A stretch of DNA of 64,000 nt from Portunus trituberculatus (Eukaryota; Arthropoda; Malacostraca; Decapoda; Portunidae), in assembly GCF_017591435.1 (NCBI RefSeq), contig NC_059268.1:12539184-12603183 (forward strand), read 5' to 3'. The position numbers were made by a program, and so were the translations under genes. The notes beneath the pieces are model-generated. The model searched no databases. It saw nothing but the letters and a program-made list of their open reading frames with translations, and was not told where the DNA came from. Below are positions 44,506 through 58,140 of this stretch, piece by piece (within the stretch, counting starts at the first letter, position 1; the number at the start of each line of letters is the position of its first letter).

Positions 44506-44730
44506 ACCTATGGGCTGTGTTTTCCCCCTCCGCACACCTTCACCTTCTGTCAGTCAGGTGCTGTCCTTTGAAAAATAAATGCCTGTTTCTATATACAGCC
44601 GTGAGTGAGCAGGAAACTTCGTCTTCAGTATCCTAGTTAAATTTAGACTAGAGTAGCACGCAAAACTATTAATGGATGCAGTTTGTACATAGTGGAATAA
44701 ACTCAGTAATCAGGTTTTGTCACTGTCACA

Positions 44731-44953
44731 GCCTGTATTTATAAGAAACGCTTTCCCCTCTCACAACGACAATTTCCAAGGCCACAGAGACTACTAACCG
44801 GATTTTCAAGACAGTATCTCCTTTTAATAAACTAGAAATCTTGCCAGTCTATCATCAGAACCATAAAAATACTCTTAAAAACACGAGTATCTTCAACCCG
44901 AGCCTTTAGAAAGCAGTGATGGTGAGAGAGCAAAGCGTTTCAGAATACGGGCC
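44731..44953. mobile_element. palindromic MITE family 2, copy 2
   Basis: This copy starts near AGAAACGCTTTCCCCTCTCA and ends GCAAAGCGTTTCAGAATACGG, so the two ends pair as inverted repeats. The arms contain TTCCAAGGCCACAGAGA, which matches the reverse complement of copy 1 (TCTGTGACCTTGGAA). It lies about 225 bp from piggyBac-like copy B. Confidence 0.6.
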
Positions 44954-45256
44954 TCAATAGGGAAGGTGGAAAAACTGGGAATGCTAGAAGAATATTTATG
45001 TGTGTATATGAGTGCTGGTATGTATAGAAGGATATCTGAACGTGTGACTATGTTTTATACACGCGAAAGTCACATGTAGTCTTACCACACGTACCAGGAA
45101 AGTTCGCTCAGCCAGATTTCTCATGCCTACTTACTTAGAGGGGGGAAGCTTAATGCGATGCTAATGAGAAGACCATTTTGCCTCACTCTGACTCACGAAT
45201 AAGTCTGTCCACACGCTACCATGTACACCACCAACACACAAACGCACAGGCAGATG

Positions 45257-45263
45257 AATAGAC

Positions 45264-45295
<32 letters not shown>

Positions 45296-45296
45296 T
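45257..45296. repeat. (GATA)n repeat
   Basis: About nine GATA quartets. Confidence 0.95.
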
Positions 45297-45402
45297 ATTG
45301 ACCACAGTGTACAAAGACAACAAATCCAAACTTAAAATACAATGACAATAAAACCAAATTGAGAACAATCAAAAGGACCATCACCACAAATATGCTGTAG
45401 TC

Positions 45403-45973
<571 letters not shown>

Positions 45974-46077
45974 TTGCTTCCCTTACTTGGCCGCCGCCCA
46001 ACGTCTTAAAGAGGCCCGCGCAACCCTCACCTTAAAGGCCCGCCACCCCGCCGCCCTCACCCCTTCACCCTGGCCAC

Positions 46078-46414
46078 GAGGAGGAGCAGCAGCAGCAGGA
46101 GGAGGAAGAGGAGGAAGAAGAGGAGGAGGAGGAGTAGGAGGAGGGAGCCACTTACTCATCTCGCCTTTAAAGACCCATGACACGGAGACAACAGTGTATT
46201 TGAGGGCACGGAAGACACAAAAAACAACACAGAAAACATTCACGGAAGGAAAAACAAGATTAAAAATAGAGGCTGTATAGAGAAAATAGAAAATAAATAA
46301 TGTCTGTGTTGATTTGGTGGTGGTGGTGGTGGTGGTGGTGGTGGTGGTGATGCAATGTCTCTATTTCACAGATTTGAGATTTTACTTCCTGATACGCAGA
46401 TTAGAGATGATGTT

Positions 46415-46511
<97 letters not shown>

Positions 46512-46642
46512 TGGGGGTGGAGGTAGGTAGCAATTCTCGATAACACACCTATTTTCCATCACTTCCTCGTAGATCAAAGAAAACACAACTTTAAGACACC
46601 GCCCTTTAAAATAACAGCCGCACAAAACCCAGACGCTGTTCA

Positions 46643-46723
<81 letters not shown>
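46078..46723. repeat. (GAG)n, (GGT)n, (GA)n and (GT)n cluster
   Basis: GAG/GCA triplets at 46078-46142, GGT at 46316-46349, GA at 46418-46508 and GT at 46645-46723. Confidence 0.95.
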
Positions 46724-46727
<4 letters not shown>

Positions 46728-46924
46728 GAGCCTCGCCTTACAGCCTATCAAAACACACCAGCCCAAACACCACACACCACGCTCCAGACACCACGCGGCG
46801 ACGCACCACCAGGCCAGCCAGGGCAGGGCAGGGCGTGGCAATCAGATCATCGGAGCACGTGGCACCTCTACTAGCGCTGGGTGTGGCATTGTGGGTACGA
46901 GGACGTTGTGGTACTGTGGTATTG

Positions 46925-47115
46925 GTCGTGTAGATTAGGTTACAATAGGTTAGGTAAAGTATAAAGAAACGACATTGATAACTTTGGAAGGTTATAAATG
47001 ATGAGTATTTGAGTTGGGTTAGGTCAGGCTTAGAACAGCATCGAGGTAACTTTAGATTGACAAAACTCCACGTCACTTCACTTAGTTTAGGTTAGGTTAG
47101 ATAAGATTAAGATTA
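46925..47115. repeat. GGTTA/TTAGGT-rich short repeats
   Basis: Several GGTTAGG and TTAGGTTAGG words occur among unique sequence, the reverse-strand equivalent of the 41.3-kb region. Confidence 0.4.
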
Positions 47116-47622
47116 GCTTTGGTTAGAGTAAACAGGTACAGCACCCACTAAACATCACAACAACACAAATACACACAATCACAGCATGAAAGACCAAATA
47201 TACGTATACCAAAGTCACACCACGAGGAAGAAGAACACAACCACAGCACTCGCGAGAAACACACACACCACCTCACCTACTTATCAACCTGCTCCATTTC
47301 CAGACATTTTCAGGCATATATAATTTTCCTTTTTCCATCAGCGGACAGAGCGGGTTGAGCAGGGGAATGGCAGGTCAGGCCTTACAAAGAAGGGGAGGAA
47401 GGAAATGGGGAGAAAGAAGGAGGAGGTCGGGAGTGGGAAAAGAAACGAGGGGCAGGACGAGGACGGAGAGAGCATAAGAAGGACAGTAAGGGGCGAGAGA
47501 GAGGAGAGGGGAGAGGGCTGCCTGGGATGGAGGGGACGGAAGAATGGAAGAAGGAAGCAACAGTGTGGAGGAAGGCGAGTTTAAAGAGGCTCTCCCGTTC
47601 CGAGTTACGACGATGCAGCGTG

Positions 47623-47770
<148 letters not shown>

Positions 47771-47809
47771 GAATGTTATCGTTATTGTTTTACCATTATC
47801 ACCAAACTC

Positions 47810-48295
47810 AACATCACAACAACAACAACAGCAACAACAGAAACAATGAAGAAAGCAACAACTACAGAAGCAAAAGCAATAACACCAGCAGTAAAAGCCC
47901 GATCACCACCACCACCACCAACAGACGCAAGAGAATTTACAAGAGCAACACAACCAGCAGCAACTGGCACCAGAAAAAGCAGCATTTGTAGCAGGAGAAA
48001 CACCAGAAACAAAAGCAGCAATACACAAGAGCAGTAACAGCAGCAATAGTAGCAGATTCAGCAACATCAACAACAGAGAGAAAGAGAGAGAGAGAGACAA
48101 ACACCACCACCATTGCCACTAACAACACAAGATGTATAGGTAAAAACATTATCATCACTTGTAAGCACACCATTAATAGAAACACCAGCAATATGAGACA
48201 GCTGCAGCTATAAGAACAATAATAGCAGTAGTAGCAGTAGTAGCAGTAGCAGCAGCAGTAGTAGTAGTAGTAGTAGTAGAAGTAGTAGCAGACAT
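47810..48295. repeat. (CAA)n/(CAG)n and (AGT)n triplet-rich region
   Basis: Interrupted CAA, CAG, CAC and AGC triplets over about 480 bp, ending in AGT triplets at 48222-48290. Confidence 0.8.
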
Positions 48296-48733
48296 TACTA
48301 CAGAATGAGGGTGACGTGAGCCCAACACAACAGGCGCGACAGAGGAAGTGAGGGGGACACGGTAGACTAACACAGACAGGGACAGAGGGAGGGCTGTAGG
48401 GAGGGAGTCCGGCAGGAGGCAGGAGGGCGGGAGAGGAACGACCTTACGAACCATTTCCCAGGGTCATCGCGGCCGGACCCCGAAAAGAGCCTTAAAGGGG
48501 TAAGATCACGATGCATCCCTCGCTTCCTCCTCCTCCTCCTCCTACACTTCCTACTCCCACCGTCCCTTCCACGTCACTATATAGAAATCCTGAACCCAGT
48601 CACCAGGTCCTTCCCTCTGGTACCCACACAAGGCAAGTATCCATGGTGTATCCCTGGTGACGCTACTGAAGGAGATATTGTGAGGAAAGGAGCGGGTTGG
48701 GAAAGGTCAGGAACAGGCAGGTAGGAGTCAGGC

Positions 48734-48891
<158 letters not shown>

Positions 48892-49183
48892 AATTCACTG
48901 TTTGATCTGCTGCAGTCTCTGACGAGACAGCCAGACGTTACCCTACGGAACGAGCTCAGAGCTCATTATTTCCGATCTTCGGATAGGCCTGAGACCAGGC
49001 ACACACCACACACCGGGACAACAACGCCACAACTCCTCGATTTACATCCCGTACCTACTCACTGCTAGGTGAACAGGGGCTACACGTGAAAGGAGACACA
49101 CCCAAATATCTCCACCCGGCCGGGGAATCGAACCCCGGTCCTCTGGCTTGTGAAGCCAGCGCTCTAACCACTGAGCTACCGGG

Positions 49184-49185
<2 letters not shown>
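48892..49185 (-). mobile_element. tRNA-Val-derived SINE, copy 4
   Basis: This is a full-length 294-bp copy, very close to copies 2 and 3, with a complete tRNA-like head ending GGGCC at 49185. It is flanked by (GA)n and (GT)n on the left and an 83-bp (GT)n on the right. It lies in intron 1 of the PRDM gene, also in the sense orientation. Confidence 0.88.

Positions 49186-49268
<83 letters not shown>
49186..49268. repeat. (GT)n right flank of SINE copy 4
   Basis: 83 bp of GT starting at the tRNA-head end. Confidence 0.97.
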
Positions 49269-49269
<1 letters not shown>

Positions 49270-49569
49270 ATGAGCGGGATTGGAAAATATATACGCACGC
49301 AAATCGAGCAGAGAAAATGGAAATGAAAAATAACGATGGAAAGAAAAGATACGCTCGCGAAAACCTCGGATAAAGAATATAAAGAATTGTGGACAAAAAG
49401 GGAATAAAATAATACAGGATAACCGATAAGAAGCAAGGAAAGTAAAATATGTAACAACGTAGACGAAAGGAGAGTGGAGAGAAAACATTATGAGATACAA
49501 AAATACAATAAAAAACGTAAAAAATAACTTAATCTAAATAAACTCAAAGAAACCAAACGTAAATTAATT

Positions 49570-49780
49570 TCAACCCTTCAGTACCAGGACGCGTTTTCAT
49601 ATTCATTCTGGTTACTAATTAGTGATTTTATACAGCTTCAGAAACTTATGGGGGGATTAAAATAGTGAAGACTCTAGCCATTAATCTTCTGACCTCCATA
49701 GACCCTTCCTAACGTCAATAAAATCATCTAAACCAACCCAAAACTCAAGGTAAAAATGCATCTCAGTTCTGAAGGGTTAA
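49570..49780 (+). mobile_element. piggyBac-like MITE, copy C
   Basis: This copy is in the same orientation as copy A and ends GAAGGGTTAA. The left target site is mutated to TCAA, followed by CCCTTCAGTACCAGGACGCG. Its length is 211 bp. Confidence 0.8.
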
Positions 49781-49789
49781 ATTGCCAAA

Positions 49790-50760
49790 GGAAAGAATGA
49801 ACACAAAAATCTACTAAAACAAATAAATAAACACAAAAAATATATAGAAATAAATAAAAATGAAATTGTAGAAGAGATAAACAAAAACAATATATGATAA
49901 AAGCATAAAGCAACAAAATGAATTACGTATTGAGAACACAGAAGGGGAAATGCAGGTGCAGGGAAGAGGAAAATCAGTAAAAGCAGAAGAAAGACACAGG
50001 GAGGAAATAAGATGCAAGGAGTAGGAGGAAGAGGAGGAGGAGGAGGAGGAAGAAGAAGAGGAGGAGGAGGAGAAGGAGGAGAAGGAAAGTGCAATACGAT
50101 AATACACTGAGCGTCAAGATCCCGTAAAAAAGACAGAAAAAAAAAACCAAAAAGCGAAACAGACACAGTAAAGGACGAGACACAGAGAGCCAAAGGAAGC
50201 GGGAGAAAAAGGGGAAAAGAAAATATTAGGTAGAACGAAAGAAGGAAAAGAAAATGTACTGAAATAAAGAAAACGGAGGATAACAAACGAACAAGCGCTG
50301 GATAGATAAGAATTTTTCAGTTTGCATGGCACGAAGAAAACACAAAAATACGGAGGGAAGTGGAATGAAAAGTGGAGAAAAAGGAAGAGAATCTAGTGCG
50401 CTGAAAGGGAAACGAAAAGAAAACAATCTACACTCCGGCAGGATGTGGATGAGAAGTGGAAACTGCACCAAACTAAAGCAAAATAAGAAAGAAAACTGAA
50501 AGATGAACAAATGATGGAGAAAGATGAAAAGACATGATATGAATCAGTGGCGGTAGGAAGAATTGGCATAATCATGAATGCAGATAAGAAGGGAGAGAGA
50601 GAATAAGAAATGAATATGCATAAAGGAAAGAAAGAAAAGCAGGAGGAACAGGAATATTAAGGAGAGGTAGCGTTACCATAAAGAAATAAAAGGAGAAGGG
50701 TAAGAACTAGTAATAGTAGCAAAAAAACAAGAGAAAGGAAAAATAGGAATCGTAGTAATA
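49790..50760. repeat. long purine-rich tract (A/G-rich plus strand)
   Basis: Nearly 1 kb with very strong purine bias, including GAG/GAA triplets at 50022-50090. The minus-strand frames are Leu/Phe/Ser-rich and not genes. Confidence 0.8.
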
Positions 50761-51061
50761 ATAGTTGCAACAGTTTTAAGGAGCAATTGAAATACATTAA
50801 GTAATTTATTTAAACCACTATTAGTAATTCATCTACAATGACGAAAACAACAATTATTATAGATGAAGTTGGTGCAGTATTAGGAACAAGTGTCGTCAGA
50901 AAATCTATTTAATTTCTATGTAGTGAAAGAAAAGACGATGACAGAACAGTGGAAGCAAAGAGGAAGCAAAACAGGAACAACAACAGAAGCAGCAGTAATA
51001 GTAACAGCTAATATTAGGACCAAGTGACTTCAGTAAACCAATTGAATTCCTATATAGTGAT

Positions 51062-51276
51062 TTAACCCCTTCAACATCGAGACACAGTTTTTACCTTGAG
51101 ATTTGTGAATGATCAGACCATTTTATTGACATTAGGAAGTGTCTTTGAAGGCCAGAAGACTAATGGCCACAGTCTTCACTATCTTAATCCCCAACATGAG
51201 TTTCTGAAGCTGTATCAAATCACCAAATAGTTACCAGAATGAATATGGAAACGCGTCGTGGTACTGAAGGAGTTAA
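51062..51276 (-). mobile_element. piggyBac-like MITE, copy D
   Basis: This copy is inverted relative to A and C, with intact TTAA at both ends (TTAACCCCTTCAAC ... GGTACTGAAGGAGTTAA). At 215 bp it is one of the two best-bounded copies, with copy A. Confidence 0.82.
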
Positions 51277-51411
51277 AAGATGATGAAAGACGACCAACAA
51301 CAGAAGCAACAGCAGCAGCAAGCAATGGCGTGATGTACCCGGCCACTCCCATTAACTTCTGTGTGGCGAGGCGATCAGGGAAGGATGGCTGGAACCGCGC
51401 ACGCTGGCCTG

Positions 51412-51421
51412 CTATTTTTAG
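51412..51421. promoter_or_regulatory. MEF2-like site CTATTTTTAG
   Basis: This is an exact match to YTA(A/T)4TAR, within a 170-bp unique stretch (51330-51500) between repeats. A single short motif is weak evidence. Confidence 0.2.
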
Positions 51422-51620
51422 CTACACCTCCTGGCACTAGCGTCCTATTTGGCTCGAAGAGAGGTGCATGTGACCCTTGTTTGGCACCTTAAAGCAGCCC
51501 AGCCCAGCCATCCCACGGCGGGCGGCAGGAGGAAGGCAGGGAGAGAGGCAGGGAGGGTAGGAGTGAGGGGAGGCAGGGGAGGGGAGTGTTACGAGAGCCC
51601 GAAGGATACGGCACGTGAGG

Positions 51621-51625
<5 letters not shown>

Positions 51626-51662
<37 letters not shown>

Positions 51663-51822
51663 AATACAAACATTGACTCGAATCATGATCCTCAACAGCC
51701 TACCATTTATCCTTTCCTACTTCCTCCTCCTCCTCCTCCTCCTCCTCCTCCTCCTCCTTCTCCTCCTCCTCCTCCTACTCCTCCTCTTCCTCCTTCTCCT
51801 CCTCCTCCTCTTCCCCATTATT
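51626..51822. repeat. (CT)n and (CTC)n
   Basis: CT at 51626-51660 and interrupted CTC at 51719-51822; pyrimidine-rich to about 52010. Confidence 0.95.
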
Positions 51823-52200
51823 CTCTTTACTGTTATACCTCATTTTTCCACGAATCATCTTCCTATTCAACCATACCATCCCTCTCCACCTCCTCCTCCT
51901 CCTCTTCTTATTACTCTCTTTCCTCTTCTATCTTTCTTCTATTACTGCTGTTCCATTATTCTTTTCCACGAAGCTTTTTTCTTGTTCCTTCCGCTGTTAT
52001 TACTTCAACTGTGTCAATCCACGGCCATTTAAACAAAGAGGAATACAAAGGAAAAACAATTAACGGCGAGAATTCTTTGTGATAAACTGTACAATGTTGA
52101 AAAGATGAAAAGGAAATTATATAAAGCAATTCTTCCATGCCTTTTTCATTTATTTAAGTGTGCAACAAAAAAAAGAACAACGCATACATAAGCAAAACGT

Positions 52201-52280
52201 GTCTATCTATCTACCTACCTATCTATCATGCATCTATTTCACTCATTCTCTCTCACTCACTCACTCACTCACTCGCTCAC
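52201..52280. repeat. (CTAT)n/(ACTC)n tetranucleotide repeats
   Basis: CTAT/CTAC quartets, then CACT quartets. Confidence 0.85.
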
Positions 52281-52382
52281 TCCACTCTACCCTCTCGTAA
52301 ACGCTCATCATCCTTTTAACATTCTGAGAAACACATGAAAAAAAAGGTAAACTGAAAATATGAAACGTAACCAATTAAAACT

Positions 52383-52552
<170 letters not shown>

Positions 52553-52595
52553 GAACGTAGTAGTGACATTTCAACCATTAATGCTTCAGGAAACA

Positions 52596-52596
<1 letters not shown>

Positions 52597-52677
<81 letters not shown>

Positions 52678-52824
52678 GCGAGCTTCATTTATATTTGCGT
52701 GCACATTCTCCTCCTCCTTTCTTCTTTAATTCTCGTTGTGGAAGTCATTCATGAGCGTTTTTCATTTATTCATTTATATTCTGCCATTCATTCCTCTCTC
52801 TAAAACAACAACAAAAAAAAAAAA

Positions 52825-52887
<63 letters not shown>

Positions 52888-52953
52888 CACTAATAAAGAA
52901 GCAAAATCAATGAAAAGAGAAAAAAAAAAAAGACTCATTCAATATAAACAAGC

Positions 52954-53016
<63 letters not shown>
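52597..53016. repeat. (GT)n, (CA)n and (GA)n cluster
   Basis: GT at 52597-52676, CA at 52828-52886 and GA at 52956-53016; the GT and CA arms are complementary. Confidence 0.96.
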
Positions 53017-53019
<3 letters not shown>

Positions 53020-53117
53020 TATTGTTAAGAAGCAGGAGCCCGCCTCACTTTTAATGAGGTAAGTAGGAAGGCCAGAGCTGCCGCACTCGTCTTCGTTTCC
53101 AGATATAATGAACCTGG

Positions 53118-53770
<653 letters not shown>

Positions 53771-54384
53771 GAGAGGGTGAAAGAAGAGGCGGCAGAGGTG
53801 TCGTGTCGATGCAGCGGTGCGCGGAGCTGCCCTAGGGAACACCTTTTATTTCCCCTCCCCTTTCCTCTCTGATATCCACGGCAGCGGGGGAGCCTTCACC
53901 TGTAGCCTCCCGGGAGTGTGAGGTGTTGATGGTGCGGAGATACAGGAATAACACCACCAGTATCGCCACCACCCTCACCACCATCTACCAACATTGCAAT
54001 CTCATTTTTCTGAACGTCGTGATTCTGGGAAGGAAAAGTTACGAGGCAGCAATGTTAACACCGCCACAACTGCAAGAACACGGCTATTTCATAACGGATA
54101 CATTGCCACTTCGTTAAGGACACTCCACACTCATCATTATTTCATTGCACGGGAACAGAAGAGGCTTAGGAAAATTCCAAAAAGGCAATAGGCCTACACG
54201 TGGCGATTCCTGCATAAAACGTAACTACTTTTCTCTCTTTTTTGTATATTGTATCTAATTTTCTGAAAAGAATTGACTACTGAATCTGTTCCAGTTATCT
54301 ACTTTATTTCAGAAAGGGTAAGAACGCACGACCACTTTAGCCACTTTGAAAATAAACTGATGAAACAAACAGCACAGTGAATAA

Positions 54385-54854
54385 ATCTTGGCTAGTAAGA
54401 GAAAAGACAAAATAAAGAGAAAAAAGAAAACACAAGAGCTAGATATGGGGAAGGGACACTCCAGAGGCAACACTCCAGACCAACAACTCAACTCCACTCA
54501 ACCACTCAAGCGACAACAACAGGATAACACCTCGATGACCAGCGCCACCAAGGACCAGCAGACAACACGGGTTTACGCCAAAGTTGAGCGGTAAACAAGT
54601 GATGATTAATAGTCTGTTGGTCAACAATAACGTGGTTTCATCAGTCGACCTCCAGCGATTGTTACACCAGCCATTGTCTTCAACCGCGGATAGTTCCATT
54701 AGACCCATCTTGAGAGGGCTTCCATCGGCCTCAAGCCAGAGTCCTCCTCAGCGTGTTATTGCCAGCAAGTCCCTGGTGGTGGCCGAACAGTCGAGGGAAG
54801 AGCGCCGGGAGCGAACACAGCCAAACAACCAAAACCACTCACTGGGGACTGAAG
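54385..54854 (+). pseudogene. unrecognised coding-like stretch with an apparent frameshift
   Basis: Two overlapping plus frames, 54385-54594 and about 54530-55000, have non-repetitive, protein-like composition. The first ends ...TTRVYAKVER and stop; the second continues SGKQVMINSLLVNNN and then a Ser/Gln/Pro-rich part with RRERTQPNNQ. Together they read like one protein broken by a one-base shift near 54590. A consensus donor (GAAG|GTACGT) sits at 54855. There are no known domains that I recognise. It is antisense to the PRDM gene. It may be a retrotransposon ORF1-like remnant or a nested gene exon. Confidence 0.3.
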
Positions 54855-55135
54855 GTACGTACTTTTTGTGTTTCCACGTTCAATACTTATGTGTGTCGGT
54901 CTATTTTTCTTCCATTCTTCGTGTTAAGTCTACCGTTGCTAAGTACGTAAGAGGAGAGGACGAGGAGGATACAGAACACCCACATCGCCTTCATTCGTAA
55001 CCAGAAGCACACATCAAGCTCTATCCTTGTGTTCCTAAGCTTTTTCTATGTTGACACCTACGCACCTTTCTCCTGCTGTGGCATCATATAGGCTGACCGA
55101 AAGGAAACATTACTCGTGCACGGATGAGTCTGTTG

Positions 55136-55721
55136 ATCGTATTCCTAAACGCTTTCAGAACAGGCAGAGATTATTAGGTGTGTTATTATGAGTGTGTAAT
55201 GAACTGCTGGCAAAAAGTAACTACCAATTATTAGAACCATGAAAACCACTTTTGCAAAACTATAATAAGCTCAATTACAGTCTGTTAAAAGTACGTCAAC
55301 AAAGAAAAATCTCCAACAAATCACTGTAACTATAAAAACACCCTTGCAAAACACTAATAGCTTCAACTACAGCCTGTGAAAAGATAAATAAACAGAAAGT
55401 AAATCTCAACCAATCACATGAACAATTAAGAACCCTTTTACAAAACCCTAATAACCTCCACTAGAGCCTGTTTAGAGGTACACAAACCTAGATACCAGAA
55501 CACCTCAGAACACACACCTACATCAAACCTATGAATCTCCTGTACTTAGCTTACCATCCCACCTCAACCAATCACAAGAGGAATTTAGAATCCTATTGCA
55601 AAACCCTAATAACCTCCACTAGTGCCTGTTTAGAGGTACACAAACCTAGATACCAGAACGCCACAGAACAGACACCTACATCAAACCTATGAATCTTCTG
55701 TACTTAGCTTACCATCCCACC
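55136..55721. mobile_element. expanded relative of MITE family 2 with tandem internal units
   Basis: The left end CGTATTCCTAAACGCTTTC resembles the family 2 terminal repeat. The inside then repeats a motif (AACCAT/AATC..., TTGCAAAACCCTAATAACC, AGCCTGTTTAGAG) about four times: two shorter diverged units at about 55215-55400 and two full units of period 158 at 55405-55562 and 55563-55721, about 91 percent identical by eye. No right terminal repeat was found. Confidence 0.5.
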
Positions 55722-56031
55722 ACTGGCACGTTGAAGAAAAAAATAATCCACGGAGCCACAAGAGCTGTCCATCCAAGGCATTAACAGGTAGACAAGAGTG
55801 AGTAGGGTGTCCGGGCGTAACGTCACTCTAGAGGCGCGACACACACAAAAGGGGGACGCAACGGAGACACCGACGGGAGGGAAGGGAAGGGAAGGGAGGA
55901 AAGGGAAGAATGCCATCACTTACTGAAATAGAGACGCGCTTTGAGAATGATGATGATGATGGTGACAATGACGGCGATGACAACAGCACCGACAGTAGCA
56001 ATACAAATAGTGGTGATGAGGATAAGATCAA

Positions 56032-56109
56032 GGAGGAGGAGGAGGAGGAGGAGGAGGAGGAGGAGGAGGAGGAGGAGGAGGAGGAGGAGGAGGAGGAGGA
56101 GGAGGAGGA
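56032..56109. repeat. (GAG)n trinucleotide repeat
   Basis: About 78 bp of GAG; the poly-Glu frame is an artefact. Confidence 0.97.
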
Positions 56110-56340
56110 CTAAGAGGAGAAGGAGGTATAAAGTAAAGGAAGGAGGGAAGAATGGATGGAAATGGAGTAAGGCAACAAAGAAAGAAATACTAAAGAATAA
56201 TAAAGAAAGAAAATAAGAATGGAAGCAAGAAAGATAAAAAAGAACAAATGATAGATAAAAAAAAAACAGAAGAAAGCAAACAAAAAGAACAACCATCACC
56301 AAGAAAACAAAACAACAAAACAACACATATGAATAAGGCA

Positions 56341-56590
56341 AGATGAGGAACACAATGCTAAGCGGCGCATCAGCCCGGCCCTCCAATTCGTCTCATCTCT
56401 TAGGCCTACGAAGGACAGGCCTACACTAGGGAACCAGATCGACAACATCCAGGTCACCGGAGCTTCCCTTACCAGGCCCCCATTTATTGAACACACCAAG
56501 GGAGGGTAAAGGAATAGTGGTCGGGATTCGAACTAGGATAGGAAAGATTGGGAGCAAATATGTATCCGTCAGAGCAGCAGGAACAGCATG
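56341..56590 (-). mobile_element. possible second SINE-like remnant
   Basis: The minus strand has a B-box-like GTTCGAATCCC near 56527, followed by a higher-complexity body (GGCCTGTCCTTCGTAGGCC, then a GC-rich end). The A box is not convincing. A repeat search is needed to say whether this is a family. Confidence 0.3.
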
Positions 56591-56774
56591 GAGTGTCTAG
56601 GAAGAACAAGCAGTATCAGATCTCTTGGCCCCTATCAGGTTATTGTGCGGGGAAATTACACTGACTAGATTTAGAGACAGAGATGTGGGATTGTAAAGAG
56701 GAAGGGAGAGAGATACGGGCAAGGTGAATGATTGTGTAAGTTTTAGTTTGCAGGTTCAGAAAGGTAGATTACAT

Positions 56775-56784
56775 ACACACGCAC

Positions 56785-56881
<97 letters not shown>
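56775..56881. repeat. (AC)n(CT)n compound microsatellite
   Basis: AC at 56775-56850, then CT at 56855-56881. Confidence 0.96.
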
Positions 56882-57261
56882 TCATATAGATGTTTCATAA
56901 AGGGACAGCCACATGTAGACCTAATGGTTTCTCGCAGCTTCCTTATTTTCTTATGCTTTTACTCTCTCTCCCTCTCTCCTTCTCTCTTACTCCCTCTCTC
57001 GGCATCTCACATAAGCAACTTCGCATTAGAACCGCATCTCCACACCTCATCTGTCTTTCATCAGCGGTGTCTCTGCACAACAACAAGCAGGATTCGCCGT
57101 AATGATAACAGCAAAGGTAAGGCCGCCGCGACACACAGGCAGACGCACACCTGTGGCCTCGTTAAGACTTCTGGCAGGCTTTTGTCTTCTTGTCAGTATC
57201 ACACACACGCGTACACTCTCTCTTTTTATCTCATACACGAGCACACACACAAGGTAGTGGA

Positions 57262-57271
57262 AGTGGTGGTG

Positions 57272-57306
<35 letters not shown>

Positions 57307-57348
57307 TTTATAACGTTATATTGTTTATGAGAGTTATTCTTATTGTTT

Positions 57349-57417
<69 letters not shown>
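57262..57417. repeat. (GGT)n(AGT)n and (GA)n
   Basis: GGT then AGT triplets to 57306, and GA at 57353-57417. Confidence 0.95.
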
Positions 57418-57419
<2 letters not shown>

Positions 57420-57880
57420 TCTAACCTACCCTTTACCTTCGTTAACACTCTTTCACCACTCAAACTAAGTACCATTACGTAACGAGGAAGAAAAAGGAAA
57501 AACAAAAAAAATAAAAGAAAAATCCACATAACACTTTAATAAATGAATAAAATAAATCAGTTTCAGGTGAGAATGATAATTAATTAACCTGCAATACACC
57601 TTGTTGAAACACCGCGGCTTTTGTTAATTCACGGTGTTTATTCCATTAGTGCTAACTGTTTTAAGGAATTCTTCATCATTTTCTGCAAACCGCCATTTTT
57701 TTTTTTTTTTACCACTCGTGATGTGAAATATAATTGACTTCTCGATTTGTGTAACTCTGAGGTGGAAATTCTTGCTTTGTTAGTGACGGAGTGTAGACTT
57801 GTGGAATGTGAGAAATTAATGTGGAGTGAGTGATGTGAATGAATAAGTGAGGTAAGGAACGAGTAAGTTAATGTTAAAAA

Positions 57881-58140
57881 GTGAGTGTGAGAATGAGATA
57901 GAGCGAAAGATTAACTTGATATGAGCAACTGAGTGATTAAGTGAGTGAATGAGGAGGTGAAGGAACGCATTAGTAAGAAAGTGAGTGAGAGAATGAAATA
58001 GAGTGAAAGGGTAACTTGATATGAAGGACTGAATGGTTAGGTGAGTGAATGAATAAATAAATGTGAGAAAGTGAGAGACTGAGATAGAGTGAGAGAGTAA
58101 CTTGCTATGAATGACTGAGACCATTAAATGACTGAATACA
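57881..58140. repeat. degenerate minisatellite within GAGT/GAAT-rich DNA
   Basis: Three units of about 75-100 bp start near 57881, 57982 and 58069. They share GTGAGNGNGAGAATGAGATAG, then TAACTTGATATGA and GACTGA. Flanking DNA to 58285 is rich in GAGT and GAAT quartets. Confidence 0.55.

Noticed and set aside
45983..46243. Proline-rich minus frame with MSKWLPPP
   Set aside because: Derived from GAG/CTC triplets; no domain, and no splice sites that fit the PRDM phases.
49777..50286. 169-codon minus frame that looks like a multi-membrane protein
   Set aside because: Leu/Phe/Ser richness is what any polypyrimidine strand gives; no start context, and TIR sequence of a MITE overlaps one end.
55910..56113. 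Acidic protein ending in poly-Glu
   Set aside because: Most of it is a (GAG)n repeat, and the short Asp/Asn-rich lead is GAT/GAC triplets; no start context or splice support.
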